64,000 nt of DNA. It comes from Macrosoma leucophasiata. Its lineage: Eukaryota; Arthropoda; Insecta; Lepidoptera; Hedylidae. The stretch is taken from the NCBI GenBank assembly GCA_036365455.1, contig JAWQUS010000023.1, positions 6,572,001 to 6,636,000 on the forward strand. Direction: 5' to 3'. Shown in pieces: positions 21,035 to 33,993 of the stretch (position 1 is its first letter; each line of letters starts with the position of its first letter). The notes under the pieces are model-generated. The model was not told the origin of the DNA, made no database searches, and saw only the letters and a list, made by a program, of their open reading frames with translations. A program made the translations under genes and the position numbers.

Positions 21035-24000
21035 TCATCTTTTCGGGAAGTCTATATTGTCGAAGCTAATTTGTCTCCGCGCTCTCATTTTGGCGGCTTC
21101 CTCGAAAGAGGGCATGGAGTTAGATTTCAGAGCACTAGTCTTATCCAACATGCTGAACCCACTGCTGCTGTTGGAGTTGGTATCTATATTCACTAATTTG
21201 TCTTGAAGAATGTTTTTCGAAGCGCTTCTAGGTTGCTCCTGCTTCAGGGATATGTTGTTGCACGTGTTTTCTTTGATTTGGGATGTGAAAGTACTTAAGG
21301 CTGGCATTTGCTTGGCTTTTATTTGCTGGTAGGCAGTGGCAGAGATGTAGCCGGAGATCTTATTGCATTCGCTTGCGAGTTTCATCTGTTCGTCGTGGAA
21401 ACATTCTTCGACCGTGCGTCCTTGGATGATCGCGAAAACGTATTGGCGAGCAAGTCTGTAACAAGTATTTATTCATTAGATGTACAAAAAAAATCAGCTA
21501 AAGATTATTTTATATTACACACCCTCAAACACCCCAATTAGGTATATTATTATATGTATTAAATACTAATTATTTTAAAAAATAAGTTGTCCTCAATTTG
21601 TAAGAACAGTATGCACACCCTACGCACGCAGACTTACTCTACATACGACCGTATATTATTATAGATCCGGAATAGTAGTAGACAATCGCGATCCAATGAC
21701 AATTACGACTAATAACGGTAGCTGAAAGCATAGTCTCCAAAGTGGACAGCTTAGGTTTGGCGGCGTGCCAGGGCTGAGGTCTTCTCGTGGAAACCGACGA
21801 CATTCGCCAAAGTGCCGGCAAAGACTTCTCGAGCATTTGCCATATCAGTAAATTCTTGGTAGTACAAGGTAGTATAAGGTAGTATAACTATTGAATTGTA
21901 AACTTAACCGATAATATCACGATTCGTATTTTGTTTTCCTCGCTATTACCGATTTTAGCATATTGCACTCACTTGAGCATAGTCTCCGAAGTGGACAGTT
22001 TAGGTGCGGCCAGTTTGGCGGCGTGTGGAGGCAGACTGAGCAGTTTACGCGTCAGGCGCGCCAGGGCTGAGGCCTTCTCCCGGAAGCCGGGCGACGACAT
22101 TCGCCAACCGTGCACGCGTAGCGCCTCCGACACCGCCCATAGAAGCTTCTGCAATACCGAAGAGTTAACGTTAGGGAGTTCTGGGTAAATGCTTTGATTT
22201 TGAATTATTAATAAAGAAATAAGAACATTTAAAGTTTTACGCGAAAATAATACATGTACAGTGCTCAACAATAAATATTGCACATCGAGCCTAGGAAGGA
22301 GACTTCGGCTTATTTCGGGCCTGTATAGCGTTATCTCTTTCGCACCGTACCTATTTGACGTTTGTCGACCATTTTGATCAAGTTTTGACCAATACCGGAC
22401 TGACAGTGCTTATGTAATGTGCAGCAGAGATAACGTCTCTTTCGTAGGCTCGATGTGAAATATTAATTGTTGAGAACTGTACTATAGATGTCTTGTAGTC
22501 TTACATTTTGCAAAAAGCTATCATACATTTGTAAGATCATTACAAAATTTAAGATTTGTAAATGAAGACCATTAAAAACAGAGCACCAGGTGATTTCTTA
22601 TTTTAATAAATCATAAACATTAAACTTCATACCTTCTTATGAGTTTCATTCAATTCCGCCGTATTCCTCGACGACAGCATTTCGGAAGCTCGACGGTTGA
22701 ACAAGACCTGTTGGGAGCTGCTGATCGTGTCCCCGCCAAACGACAGACTCTTCGCAATTTTACTTCTACTGCTTTCCGGCACGTCGTCAAGACTGTCGCG
22801 TTTTCGTTTCAGGAACATATCGCTTTGACTCCCATCGCAGCTCTTCGTCTCCGCCGGTCTCACTGGCGACCCGAAGAGAGCGCGTTTGGACTTCATCGCT
22901 TGATGGGGCACTGAAGAACTGGAGGAGGCTGGTACAGTTTTCCTGTTCTCTGGACTGATGAAAAGAGCTCTTTTCAGAGTTTCCCTGGTTGGCTGCGTCT
23001 TGGACAATGAGTCGGAATCGAGCAACAGCCGTCTCATGGCTTTCTTGCGACTCGATCCTCCGCTTTGGGACTTCGGGGTTTTCGCTGGGGTCTTCTTTCC
23101 TGGGGTCCTACGTATGGGAGTCCGTTTCCCGGGGGTGCGGCGTCTGGGGCTCTTGCGGTCCGACGAGTTGATCAGCTTTCTGTGCGGGAAGAAACTTAAA
23201 AATGTTCTCCGTTATTAGTTTGTAAGTGTTGGTTATTTTAGTTAATTTATTGTAGGACTTAAAGCGAATTTAAGAGATAATCATTATTTTGCATGATACC
23301 GACCGACTGACATCTTTACGATATTTTACTGGTGGTAGAGCTCCAGTGACGGAGCTCGCGGGCCACCGCATTACCTCATATACTTGCCGCTAAATGGTAG
23401 TGTTCAGCACTATCGTGTTCCGGTCAGGTGGTAATGTAATGACTAATGACTACTAATGGTAATGACCTGTAATTTCCGGCACAGAAGCGTAACACCTTAG
23501 GCCTCAGGAGTGGTAACACATCTGCATTTTGACCTTAGTCTTTGTGTAAGTGTCTATAGGCTGCAGTCATCACTTAACATCAACGTGAACTGCTAGCTTG
23601 TTTACCACAACCATAACATAAAAAAAAAACTCATTTTAGAGAAACTTGCATGCAGAATCATTTAGTTATAATAACTTACTTTTTATCAATGAGCACCATT
23701 TTAGCTGTGGAAGCCTGAGCCTTCTCGTTGATTGTGGCAGCACTGCAGAACGCTTGGCGGCGTCGAGCCAAGTGGGACAGCCTTCGCCCTGGCGATTTTG
23801 CTTGGGCCATTCTGAAATATTAATAAATTCACTTCACGTTATAATTAATTGCATTAACTATAATTATAGTATTTATCTGTGGCTGAAGGGTGAATATTCT
23901 TAATTGGAAAAAATCTGATATCAGTTATAGCCCAAGTACATGGTGCTCCCTAGAATCTGGGAACTCAAGCCTGGCTACAGAAATACATATAGATAAACTT

Positions 24001-27000
24001 CTGGATTTATACTTGCTCCTTAGTAACTTAGGTCTCAGAGGTAGCAATTGTTATTGCTATTCATCTGCATTTTGTGTATGCTGCAGTATTCACTTGCCAT
24101 CAATATGAACTAAGTGCAAACTTGTTTACCATCATCATTAGATTAAAAAAAATATATACAATCACATTATTTTATTTTATATTTAACCTCACTAAGCTGT
24201 GTAATCAAGATCATCAAACACAAAGGTATCAGTTATAAAACCATTAGAAAAATATCTTAGAAAATTTCCAATACATAAAGTTTATCACATAACAATGTAG
24301 TATGTTATTTAAATATTTAAACATCACATACTTGAGGCGAAGAGCTTTCCGTTTGGTAGCGCTACTGGGTGACTGCAGGCCTCCAGAGTATATGTTGACA
24401 CTGGTATCAGTCTCGGCTCCCACAAATCTCTCTCTGTACTTTTGTATCAGCAATTCATATTTTTCACTATAGTTCGTCACATTGTAACTGAAAGTTCAAG
24501 ATTTCGTTCTATTAACATGTTTTTAACACAATAAATGATGTTTTTGCATATTTTTTGCTTTTGAGAAGACAACAAAACTGTAATGAGATATGGCCCCATG
24601 ATTTTTAAAAAGTAAAGGGCAAAATAATCTAATTTAGGTCCCAGAAATGGAAAACATTTACTTTTTTTTTGCGTAGGTATCTGTAGGTGGTATTGACTTA
24701 CCATCCCTTTGAACTGTTTGCATTTATTTAAATAAATATATTATTTTATAAATGTCATAAAATCAAAAGTAGACTTACTATACATCATGATATTTGCATT
24801 TCAACACATCAGGCCACTGGCATTGCATTGCTTCTGTCTCCGTGCTCATTTTGAGATCTATACTCTTGTCATTGTTGCTAATATTTGGGTCAAATTCTGA
24901 ATTTGAGCTATCTTTAGAAGATTGCTTAGTTGGTACGCTATTAGATAAATTATTTTTGAAAGAAACCTCCGCAGAAGAATCTCGATATGTAGGTTCTGTG
25001 AGAATATGCACAAAAGAAACTTTTTTCGTGGGTGTTGAATTAGCCTCAACTGAATTGATTTTCTCTTTATCATTGAAAGCAGGAAGAAAACAGTAGTATT
25101 TCTTTAGCATCTGTGTAACATCAGTCTTAAGGGTTGTGACTGATGGAGGGGGTAGAATTCCTTGCAGAGTTTCCTGTAATGATACAATCTTTTAAACAGG
25201 TAGGTATTGGGTATTAAAACATACTGTTACCACTACTAAAGTAAATAATAAAATATAGAGGTACTACATCATACAATATCAGATACATTTATTACTAGTG
25301 GCAGTAGAAAGCATCACCACATTACCTAACCCACTTGCCCCTAAATAGCAGCGTTCAGAGCTATTGTGTTCAGGTCAGGTGGTAATGTAGGGACCAATAA
25401 TTTCCGAGAAGCATAAAAGCCTAGACCTCAGGAGTGGCAAGACATCTGCATAAAGTCTTTAGTGTTTATGTAAATGTTTCTATGCTGGCTGTATTATATG
25501 CAATTACCATCATTAATTTCATGACAAAACAATATTGAATTAAATAAAGATGAATAATAATATAATTCAATACATATTTATGAATACCTATTGGATTATT
25601 ATTAAAAGTAATTCTCTATGTAGCTATAACCTGACTATGCAAAAGTGTCCCTGTAGACCAATTTGAATTAAATGATTTGAATTTTAATAATAACTATTTA
25701 ATACAAAGAATTACATTGACCTTATCATTATTTATATTAATGATATGTGAGATAACATCTTAGTAGTTACGTGTACATTTCTAATTGGATTTCCTAAATG
25801 AAAATAATTTATACCATTAAGCAAATCATACCACTAAGTATTTCAAATGTAATGGGTAATGAGGGTAATGAGTATCCAATAAATAGAACCATTTTTCCTT
25901 TAACTATAAAAAAAATACTGATTCAATAACAACTAAATAAATCTGTAGATTATAAAAATACTGAAATGTTGACTGAATGTTGATGTTGATATTATATTAT
26001 GTTTATTTCCATCTTTTTATGTGTTTATTATTTGACATTTAATTAGTTGTAAAGCACTTTTACAGTGCAATATTTTTTATAATGAAACAAGATTATTTTA
26101 TGTTTTCTAATTATATGAATAGTTTACTTATAGTTATATATATAGTTTAATTATATGAAAAATACAAAATTGTATAATGAGATTCACAGACTGCACAATG
26201 ACTTTAGTTTCAGTAAAATATGCTTAGAACTGTCAGTAAAGTTCAACATCAAGTCATAGCGTGGTCTGTGAATCTCACGCTTAGGTACTTCAGGTAGGTA
26301 ATCCATAATCTGTGCCCTTATGTAACTTCAATACAAAATCTTAGAAACACAATTTGCAGAAACAAATGATACTGCTTTAATATAATACCTACTTTTCATT
26401 TACAACTAAGAATTAAAAAAAATAATAATAACTGTATCTATTCATGTATATATTTATATTATATCACAAATCTACCCTTGTTATCATCTTAAACATTGTT
26501 AGAAATATGGAGTTGTAGTAATACAGCAAGAGAAGACTAACAAAAAACTTCTAAACACATGGTAATCTGTTGTTTCTGAAACATTAATATCCAGTTATAC
26601 AATAATATTTAAAAGACTAACCTCAATCTTCCTGATCTTCCTTTTTTCATACAACTCAATATCCTTGAGGAAACTCCAAAATGGCTCTGAAGTTTCACCC
26701 CTTTCATCGTCATCTTCAGAAAACATGTCAGGTGAACGAACACCACTGTCAAATGATGCCTCTAGGGAAGAATAACTTTGGTCAAGATTCCATTTCCCAT
26801 TGCTGCCATCCTCTTTCTTAGGATTAAATCCTTCATACTGAGAATCACCACTGCTTTCAGTAATCTTATCTATCTTAATCGATTCACATGTACTCCTATC
26901 ATCCGAGTCACTTGTCGTCCGGGTTTTCTGTTCAAATGGTGGCCGAGTACACACACTACTACTGGGCATGGAATCACAACAATCATCTATGTCTTTCTCT

Positions 27001-27620
27001 TTATCATTCATGTATAAAGCTGTGCTAGTGAGGGCACTGATAGGATCTACAATTGGTTTGAGTTTCTGCACATGTTTTAGTGTTCCGTTGAATGAGAGCT
27101 CGCTAATGGGCAGTTTGAAGACACTCTCAGCGTGTCCTACGTTACGGAACATGGGTAAGCTGTCCACCGCATTGTTACTGTTTTCCATTGTTGAGGTTAT
27201 GAACACCGGTTTGAACCCCTCAGATTTTTCTGAGACACGCACGTCTGTAGACTTGTCGTTCTCCGTTACCGACGACGTCTCGAGCAAGGAAGCGGGCAGC
27301 GACGTACACGGCGACTCCAGCTTACATAAGTCATCCAATGTACAACTTTTCTCCACAATGCTCTCAGATACAGGTTGCAATGAATTGCATTCTGGTTCGA
27401 TCTCGTTGTGCTTGTTTAAATTCGTATTCACAGCTGATAAATCAATGTTTCCTTCGCTATTCGAATTGTATAGGTCGACGTTAGACCCTGCCTCCCCGAC
27501 TTCGTTATTCTCTTCCACAAAATTGTCGACCACGTTAAAACTTCTCATGTACCGTTCGTATAACGACAAACTATCGCTCATAGAAGGACAATTTGAGTCC
27601 TCGAATGATTCCATTACCAC
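21035..27620 (-). CDS. Large disordered SP/TP-rich basic protein, function not recognised, 7 exons
   Basis: Exons in transcript order: 27620-26622, 25173-24779, 24487-24332, 23811-23680, 23179-22633, 22148-21973, 21455-21035. All have GT...AG borders (several GTAAGT/GTGAGT donors) and matching phases, giving 941 aa. ATG at 27620 or 27614 (MV-MESFED) could start. Residues 1-320 are acidic and Ser-rich. Around 324-345 is FWSFLKDIELYEKRKIRK followed by ILPPPSVTTL. Exon 4 has SPGRRLSHLARRR, and exon 5 a proline-directed basic run, RRTPGKRTPIRRTPGKKTP, then two KRALFxSP repeats. Exons 6-7 form the only folded-looking part, LLWAVSEALRVHGWR to LARQYVFAIIQGRTVEECF. Composition suggests a nuclear, CDK-phosphorylated protein; that is inference. 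I could not place it in a named family. Large repeat-filled introns separate the exons, and intron 6 carries a decayed copy of exon 6. Confidence 0.85.
21728..21810 (-). pseudogene. Decayed duplicate of exon 6 inside intron 6
   Basis: Matches exon 6 (21973-22148) in order over AGCATAGTCTCC, AAGTGGACAG, TTGGCGGCGTG, CCAGGGCTGAGG and GACGACATTCGCCAA, with about 48 bp missing in the middle and loss of both splice sites. It is a non-functional tandem duplicate of a coding exon. Confidence 0.75.
23329..23632 (+). repeat. SINE-B copy in the 941-aa gene
   Basis: Full-length, ACTGGTGGTAGAGCTCCAGT to the A-run at about 23630, between exons 5 and 4. A short internal triplication of AATGACTA/TAATGG occurs near 23440. 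Confidence 0.85.
24040..24150 (+). repeat. Degenerate SINE-B fragment
   Basis: Keeps GTCTCAGAGGTAGCAA, ATCTGCATTTTG and CTTGCCATCAATATGAACT followed by an A-run. Confidence 0.5.
25298..25520 (+). repeat. Degenerate SINE-B copy
   Basis: CACATTACCTAACCCACTTG, GTTCAGGTCAGGTGGTAATG and CTCAGGAGTGGCAAGACATC remain recognisable. In intron 1 of the minus-strand gene. Confidence 0.65.
25521..26621. other. Rest of intron 1 of the 941-aa gene
   Basis: Very AT-rich. An inverted pair, GAGATTCACAGACTGCAC (about 26179) and GTGGTCTGTGAATCTCAC (about 26262), suggests a short foldback remnant. Nothing coding. Confidence 0.4.
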
Positions 27621-27784
27621 TACATTTTATGACGAAACTGAAATTATGTATGGTATAAACACATTTTGTCTTTTTTGTTACTATCTCGGTCGGTTTACAA
27701 AACTTACAAAACCGTCGCGCATCCTTTTCCCATTACAAAAAAATATATATACCAAAGAGAAAATAAACGCCGAACGCATTTTTT

Positions 27785-28014
27785 TTTTTATTGTTATGGC
27801 GTCGCTATTACGCATATTGCCAGTGTCAAGTAAAACGATATTTCGTATTTATTTAAGCAGCGTAAAAGTTAGTATAATATAGTCATCAAGTATAATATGT
27901 AAGTATTAAGTATATAAGTTATCAAGTATAATATGTCAGTCAAGTGAGTTACAATCAAGTTATTCGAGTAAAGCGATGGCTACTTTACCAGAACATTTAC
28001 AATGAAGTTTTGGA
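27785..28014 (+). repeat. Repeat shared with 63797-64000
   Basis: About 220 bp beginning TGTTATGGCGTCGCTATTAC, through GCCAGTGTCAAGTA, AACGATATTTCGTATT, GCAGCGTAAAAGTTAGT and ending GCGATGGCTACTTTACCAGA. It lies directly upstream of the minus-strand gene's start; the other copy follows the TRIC stop codon. Same orientation. Confidence 0.75.
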
Positions 28015-28460
28015 GGCAACCTGAAAGGTCGTGTTTTCGCACTGTTATTCTATTTCACTAAACACGAGCACTGTAATAAACCTATATCAAACAAAATGCC
28101 ACCAACTTTATTCAATATAACTTAAAAATACACCAAGAAAATGAAATAAAATAAGAGCACCATACGCCTCTTTCAAGGTTCCCGCCAAAACACAAACGCA
28201 ACGCAAATTACACAATGTATGTTTTTATAGAAATATATAGAAAAATCTATGGTATAATCTATGTTACGCAAACGCAAAAGCAACCCCGAAACCGAAGCCA
28301 GAGTGACCTGATACTTTTCATATTTTTACTCATTCTGCCGATTTCTGCCATAAGCCTCCTAAACTCAAATTCTGTTCAGTTCTGCTGTACATAAATATAT
28401 TGTAAAGCAGAATCTATAATCTTTTCTACGCGATGAGCAACAAGAAAGAGATATCCCAAT

Positions 28461-29396
28461 TAGGGATTGCAATCCCGCAAAGTGGGACTCCGCAATCCCG
28501 CGGGATCCCGCGCCTCTTATCAATCATGCGGATCCCGCACCTTCAAGGCGCGGAGCCGCGGATCCCGCAAATTTAAATTAGCTGCTGAAACGCTCCTTAA
28601 GTTTTGCGAGAGAGCACAAATTTATTCTAAATCTCATTATTAATAAGATTGATTACGTAAGGTTTCAAATTAAATAAAACTTGATGCCAAACATTTCAAA
28701 AATTAAGGTCTTATAGAACTGATTTGCTTACTAAATATTTCTCACTTAATTAATATTTTGTCAGAAAACAATAATTTGTTGCTATAATATGTGAAACATA
28801 TTTTATTAAAGTACTTTTTTTTTAATTAGACAGAAGGAAAACCCAGAAGCAGGTATCACAAAACTTTTTGTTTATGATATTTCTGACAGCAAAATTGTCA
28901 TTGTGTATAATCCGACTTTATTAAAATACCATGATGGGCGTCGTGCGTGCGTGATAAAAGTATTCTTTTTAATTTGTTGTAATATCGTATTTCATTCGTT
29001 TTTTGTTCTTGACCACTACATCTTTAGGTCTTTTATAGGAGACGTTTTAGAAAACGCATATGTTTAATTTTTTATAAAATAAGTATGTTGCCAAATACTG
29101 TTATGTAATTCAAAAAAATATTGTTAAAACCTAATATTTGAAAATAGTACAGTGTTGTATATGTATCATAAGTTTTCGGAATAAGGATCGACATTTTGAA
29201 CTTTTTACTTAAAACTCACCTAAAAAAAACACCTAAATTATTTCTGTTTAATGCTTAAAAATGTACTAAATTAAAACTTTATTTTTATAAAAACTATCAA
29301 GTGCGTGTCGGGCCACGCGCAGTGTAAGGTTCCGTAGTTCTTAGGCTTGTATAATGTAATAAAAAAAAAGAAGAAGCTGCGGGATTGCAATCCCTA
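28461..29396. mobile_element. DNA element with perfect 19-bp inverted repeats
   Basis: TAGGGATTGCAATCCCGCA at 28461-28479 and its exact complement at 29378-29396, 936 bp apart. The left subterminal part is packed with GCGGGATCCCGC palindromes; the rest is AT-rich and non-coding. A piece of the GGTTCCGTAG repeat is nested near 29297-29350. AATT lies at both edges, but no 8-bp duplication is seen. Confidence 0.7.
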
Positions 29397-29399
29397 ATT

Positions 29400-30016
29400 A
29401 TGTAAGCCTACCTACGTTAGTAATTATTGAAACCGAGCATAGGAAAAGAATGAAAATCTTGTCGATAATGAAGCATTTATCAATGAATGCCAAACTTTAA
29501 GACGAAATCTCTTGTGGTACACAAGACATTGAATGAAGTAAAAATTATGAATTTAAAAGTGTCTACAAAGTTTATTATATATAGATACATATATCTATAT
29601 AATCTGTCGGAGACGGTCACTAGTACGGACCGATAACTGTCAAAGCACGAGTTCTGGTAAAGGGCGCCACCGTCGCCATGTTGCAATTAACTTCGTGCTA
29701 AAACAGCCGAGCGGCCACACGCTGGCTACATCTATAGGTTCTTAATCTAAGTAGGTATTTGACTCAAACTTTTGTTTGGAGTTTGGACTCCATTTTTACC
29801 TTCAAGCTTCTTGGTTACATCCCTCCGGTGTTGCTCTATGATATCTATAGATTTCACAGACTGCTTTTATCATGACTCTACGGAAATTACTCTTTTATCA
29901 TGACTCTACAAAATTACTATATTAGTTAATGTTACTCTCTGAACACACCCACAGACCAACAACCTAGAAACTAGAAACACACCCATTTTGATGTCATTCA
30001 ACTGTCAAGGGAAAAG
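29400..30016. other. Gene-free stretch with one hAT-like end
   Basis: CCTCCGGTGTTGCTCTATG at 29824-29842 resembles the right end of the CATAGAGCAAC family, without a partner. Nothing else recognised. Confidence 0.4.
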
Positions 30017-32133
30017 CATTGAGCTATATACATGGAGACGAAATACCTACAGAATTGGCGTGATTGCCTACAAAAAATTGGGCGATTACAATGGCCGCTT
30101 TTCATAGGGTTGTTTTGATAAATATCGATATCATCTTCTACATGAGCGGTAAATATCGATATTTTATCAACACGAAAACTTATTCTTTTAAAGTATGTAT
30201 GCTTAGTCTTAGTGTAATCCACTCACTAAATTAGAGTTGAGTACAATTGTATTAATTATGATGTAGTAATAAAATGTATCCTGTAATTTGCATGCAAATT
30301 AAATGGTGAAATATAAAAGAAAGCTATATTATATACTGAAGATCTTATGTACCTACTATACTTTTAGCAAATAAATAAATTCATTCATTCAAATGATCTC
30401 ATTGATTACCAGCAGCTTGCGAAAGGTTCTCAGCCAGAACTAGAGCTAAAAATTGCAAATTGTAGTAATGTTGAATTTCAGTAAGATTTTCTATATCAGC
30501 CTTCAAATGTGAGTCTTATGCTGACCAGCTCCTTGGAATGCATCTCTGTAAATATTGTTGCTAAGTATTCCAAATTTAAATCATTGCCTAACTAGCATAG
30601 TTGGTAATAGATGGCGCTGCTGCTACCATAAAGCAATGCAATGGATGTGAAGGAAAGATTTGACAAATCGGGCAGGACTTCAGTAGCTCAATTGGAAGAG
30701 CGGCTGGACTAGATTCCCAGTAGGCCGCGAGTTCGAGTCTCGCCTGAAGTCAAATTTTTCTGTCCATTTTTCTTTAAAAATAAAATATATTTCACAAGCA
30801 TGCGTTAATGCGAAATAATATAAAACAATTAAATCATTAAGTTTAGTTAATTTGAGTAGCACGATGACGCTTCGGTCAAGTTAAAGGCCAATAAACACAT
30901 TTGATTTTTGTGCATTCTCGAAAGATCTTCTACTTACGTGTTGGACGTGAGTGCAACAGGATCTTTTTTTATTTTTTCATTATTACTATACCTTAAACAA
31001 TATTATAAAAGTAGCAGGAACGGCTCTAGGTATGTTAATGATATGAGTAATTGAAAAGAAATGGAACCTGCTTCAATTTTCAGATGATACGCATGTAGAA
31101 GTTAGTGACACAGATCTGTACGGCCCTGTGATTTCTAGCACAGATGCGTAATATCTTAGGATTTAGGAGTGGCAACGCATTTAGATTGAAAGCTCTGGTT
31201 TCGTGTAGACTGATAGGCTATTACTTACCAATGTAACTGATACCTGTTTGCCACTTCATGAAATGAAAAAAAAAACTGTGTTATGTAGTGCTTATACTTA
31301 TATTACACTCTAACAATCTCTGAAAAAAATCCATGCTATATCGGGTGCAAAAAAAGAGAATACAAAAATTATTTAATTTAAATCAATTTCTTCTTCGATA
31401 TTTTATTAAGAAACAAGAAATTCTATCGAGTATAATGCTAATACAAAATAATATTACATAATTTAAATTGATATGAAAATAATTTTATATCGATACTTTG
31501 ATATATCAGGTTAGTATTCGTACATCACTATATAAAAATGCTATTTTCAGAAAAGAATGAATAGCATTAAAAGTCTTATAAGTCATACGAAACTTACACA
31601 GGTCTTCAAAACTCTTAATAAAACATATCACTATATATCACTGCATTTCAAAATCCCACCGAATACGACACAATCCGTGAAAATTTGTACATAACCTCAC
31701 AAAGTTCAATCCAAGATAATTTTTGTTTTTTCTTGCACCACACTGTTTTAAACAATACGAGAGCATGAGTAGTCGACACAAAGCAAGACCTTGGATATCA
31801 CAATAACTAGTTAAAAGATTTAGTTCTCAAGAAAACAGCAAAAATATTATGAGCACCCGTTTGTTTGACAATAGATGTACCACAAATCGGGAGCATACAA
31901 TGGCCCCGACCGTCACGCGAAGGCATACGTATGACGTCACATCTAATCATTTCCAAAATTGATACCCTGCATATATTTTGTGTCTCTTTTTACATAGGGA
32001 GCTACTGGTTAGTTAGAAAGAGTCAAAACTGTTTTTGTCAGAAATGTGTCGATTTTACCCATTATTGTATAACTACTGTTTCTATAGTAGAATGTGCCTT
32101 CTCCATTTATAATATTTATAATATATTACCTCT
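30017..32133 (+). repeat. 1.8-kb dispersed repeat, copy 2 (with SINE insertion)
   Basis: Co-linear with 552-2355, including the old SINE-B remnant (about 31125-31275). It differs by a 243-bp SINE insertion at 30586-30828 and about 50 extra bp near 31955. It lacks the inverted 108-bp arrays that flank copy 1, and its flanks show no clear direct repeat. Confidence 0.75.
30586..30828 (+). repeat. SINE-D insertion (tRNA-derived) with 10-bp target duplication
   Basis: Flanked by TTAAATCATT at 30576-30585 and 30829-30838; the matching place in copy 1 (about 1105) is empty. The tRNA-like core (30674-30750) pairs ACTTCAG/CTGAAGT and has a D arm GCTC/GAGC and T arm GCGAG/CTCGC, but a 9-nt anticodon loop, so it is not a working tRNA. 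The tail has TTTCACAAGCATGCGTTAAT. Confidence 0.85.
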
Positions 32134-33073
32134 GTGGTAAAAAATATTTGCACTTGCTTATTAATTTTGCACATTATTTTTCTACCGACCGATTCCGATC
32201 TTCACATCTTCAGTCCGTTTAAGTTTTTATTTGTCCGTTTAAGTTTTTGTTAATCCTGTTTTTACTGTGTTATTTATTGCACCCGAGTTAATATCTCATT
32301 TAAAAACATACAGTTGTACTGCTGTTACTACCGAAGATTGTGACCATTACATGGTAATTATTTTACGCTTGTATTTACATTAGTGCATGCGGTATCCAGA
32401 ATATGAAAAACTCTCTTCATTTCATTTACTCGTTATAACTTACATCTTACATCTAATGCATGTAATTCATTCGTGTGATAGTTAGAGTTGGTAAGGCAAT
32501 CTCTATGTTATGTTAATATGGTAATTAGTGTACAAGTATCGTGTTCACGAGTGATTACTTTCGCCGCTTTATAAACTGATAGGTACATCATAAAATATGT
32601 TATTGTGACCCCGCAAGAACATATATAGAAAATGTCATTGATTTAGCCCAATAATTTTTAATTCCTTTTTTGTACCTGTTTTACTATTTATGCTATCATA
32701 TAGTTAACTAAGACGCCAAAGTTTTGACTGTCTCTTGACAAGGTAAATATTTTTGGAGGTTGCAAATTAAGAAAGAAAAAGAGAAATTGTTGAAGTGAAC
32801 ATTGATAGATAGTTGGAGCAATCTAATTTCAACTTCACTGTACCTATATCCATGGTATATCCTTTGATATAGTGGCATAAAATTAAAAATAAATTATGAA
32901 AGAAAATGTCCATTTTCTTCATTATTATGACAACTGCTTCTCTCTCACATTATAATTGTATAAATAGTATTACCTACCATAATTTATTATCAGTACTAGA
33001 ATTCATGGGTTTTAGTTTTCCTGTCTCAAAGGTCATTAAATATAAAATATGTTATTCCATTATTTATTCATTA
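32134..33073. other. Gene-free stretch
   Basis: AT-rich; no coding frame, repeat boundary or RNA gene recognised. Confidence 0.4.
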
Positions 33074-33545
33074 CTAGCTGAGTAGCTGACCCAAGGAACT
33101 CTATGACGCCTTCGATTAAATAATGTGTGGAAGATATGACAGGTATAAACTATATGTATGGGAAAATGAAATTAGTGTTTTCCACTATTTTCCTTGCAAT
33201 TTCTTCATATTTTCTTTTTCCTTTTATAACATTCACCATATCAAGCCAATGGCAATTCTAGAGATTTAGTGAAATTTTAATAAATTTTCAGTTTAACTTA
33301 TTTTCACCATGTAATGATGTGTCAAAGGTTTGATAGATACGGACTATTTGTATAGAAAAATGAAATTGTAGTTTTTACTATTTCTCTTCAATTTCTTCAT
33401 TTTTCATTCATTTATATTTTCTTACCTTTTAAACCTTCCCTGGACTTCCAAAAATCATTCAAAACCAAAATTAGTTCAATCGGTCCAGGCGTTCTTGAGT
33501 TTTAGCGAGACTAACGAACAGCAATTGATGTTTATATATATTGAT
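33074..33545 (+). repeat. Interspersed repeat, same family as 3468-3735
   Basis: ACTAGCTGAGTAGCTGACCC at the start, an internal partial duplication of GATACGGACTATTTGTAT-type sequence, and TCGGTCCAGGCGTTCTTGAG near the end. Confidence 0.55.
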
Positions 33546-33717
33546 TAAACATGTTGTTTATTCCCAAACAAGTTCATTATCTTCTAAGTCCGTTACCCTA
33601 AACTCTGATGTTATTAATGTTTATATCACAGAATGTCTCCCAAGTTCAGTGAACTTCTTTCTGAATTCCTCTTAGCCATTTCTCTTTAAGTGAGCCTTTG
33701 AAAAGTATTTATGTTTT

Positions 33718-33993
33718 TTACTGGTGGTAGAGCTATAGTGACGGAGCACGCGGGCGTAGGCATTACCTAATTACCATTAAACGGCAAGTATTGCCGTTAA
33801 ATGGTAGTGTTCAGTACTATCGTGTTCGCGTCAGGTGGTAATAAGGTATGATTTCCGGCACAGAGGCATAACACCTTAGGCCTCAGGAGTGGATTTGGAC
33901 CTTTGGTCTTTGTATGGGTGTCTTTAGGCTGCAGACATCATTTAAATCAGTGTGAACCGCAGGCTTGATTTCCACTTCCATTACATAAAAAAA
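33718..33993 (+). repeat. SINE-B copy
   Basis: ACTGGTGGTAGAGCTATAGT to the A-run. It has a small internal duplication around GGCAAGTATTGCCGTTAAAT and a gap before TTTGGACC. Confidence 0.8.

Noticed and set aside
22639..22914. Plus-strand frames over 22639-23218
   Set aside because: They are shadows of exon 5 of the minus-strand gene, which has consistent phase with its neighbours.
26968..27882. 304-codon plus-strand open frame
   Set aside because: It lies antisense to exon 1 of the 941-aa gene, whose splice structure and composition are much better supported; no family features.
30674..30750. SINE-D head as a functional tRNA gene
   Set aside because: Acceptor, D and T arms pair, but the anticodon loop is 9 nt and the unit is inside an insertion with a target duplication.
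552..32133. The two 1.8-kb repeats as LTRs of one retrovirus-like element
   Set aside because: No TG...CA ends, no gag/pol between them, and the 28-kb interval holds unrelated host genes; only copy 1 has direct-repeat flanks.
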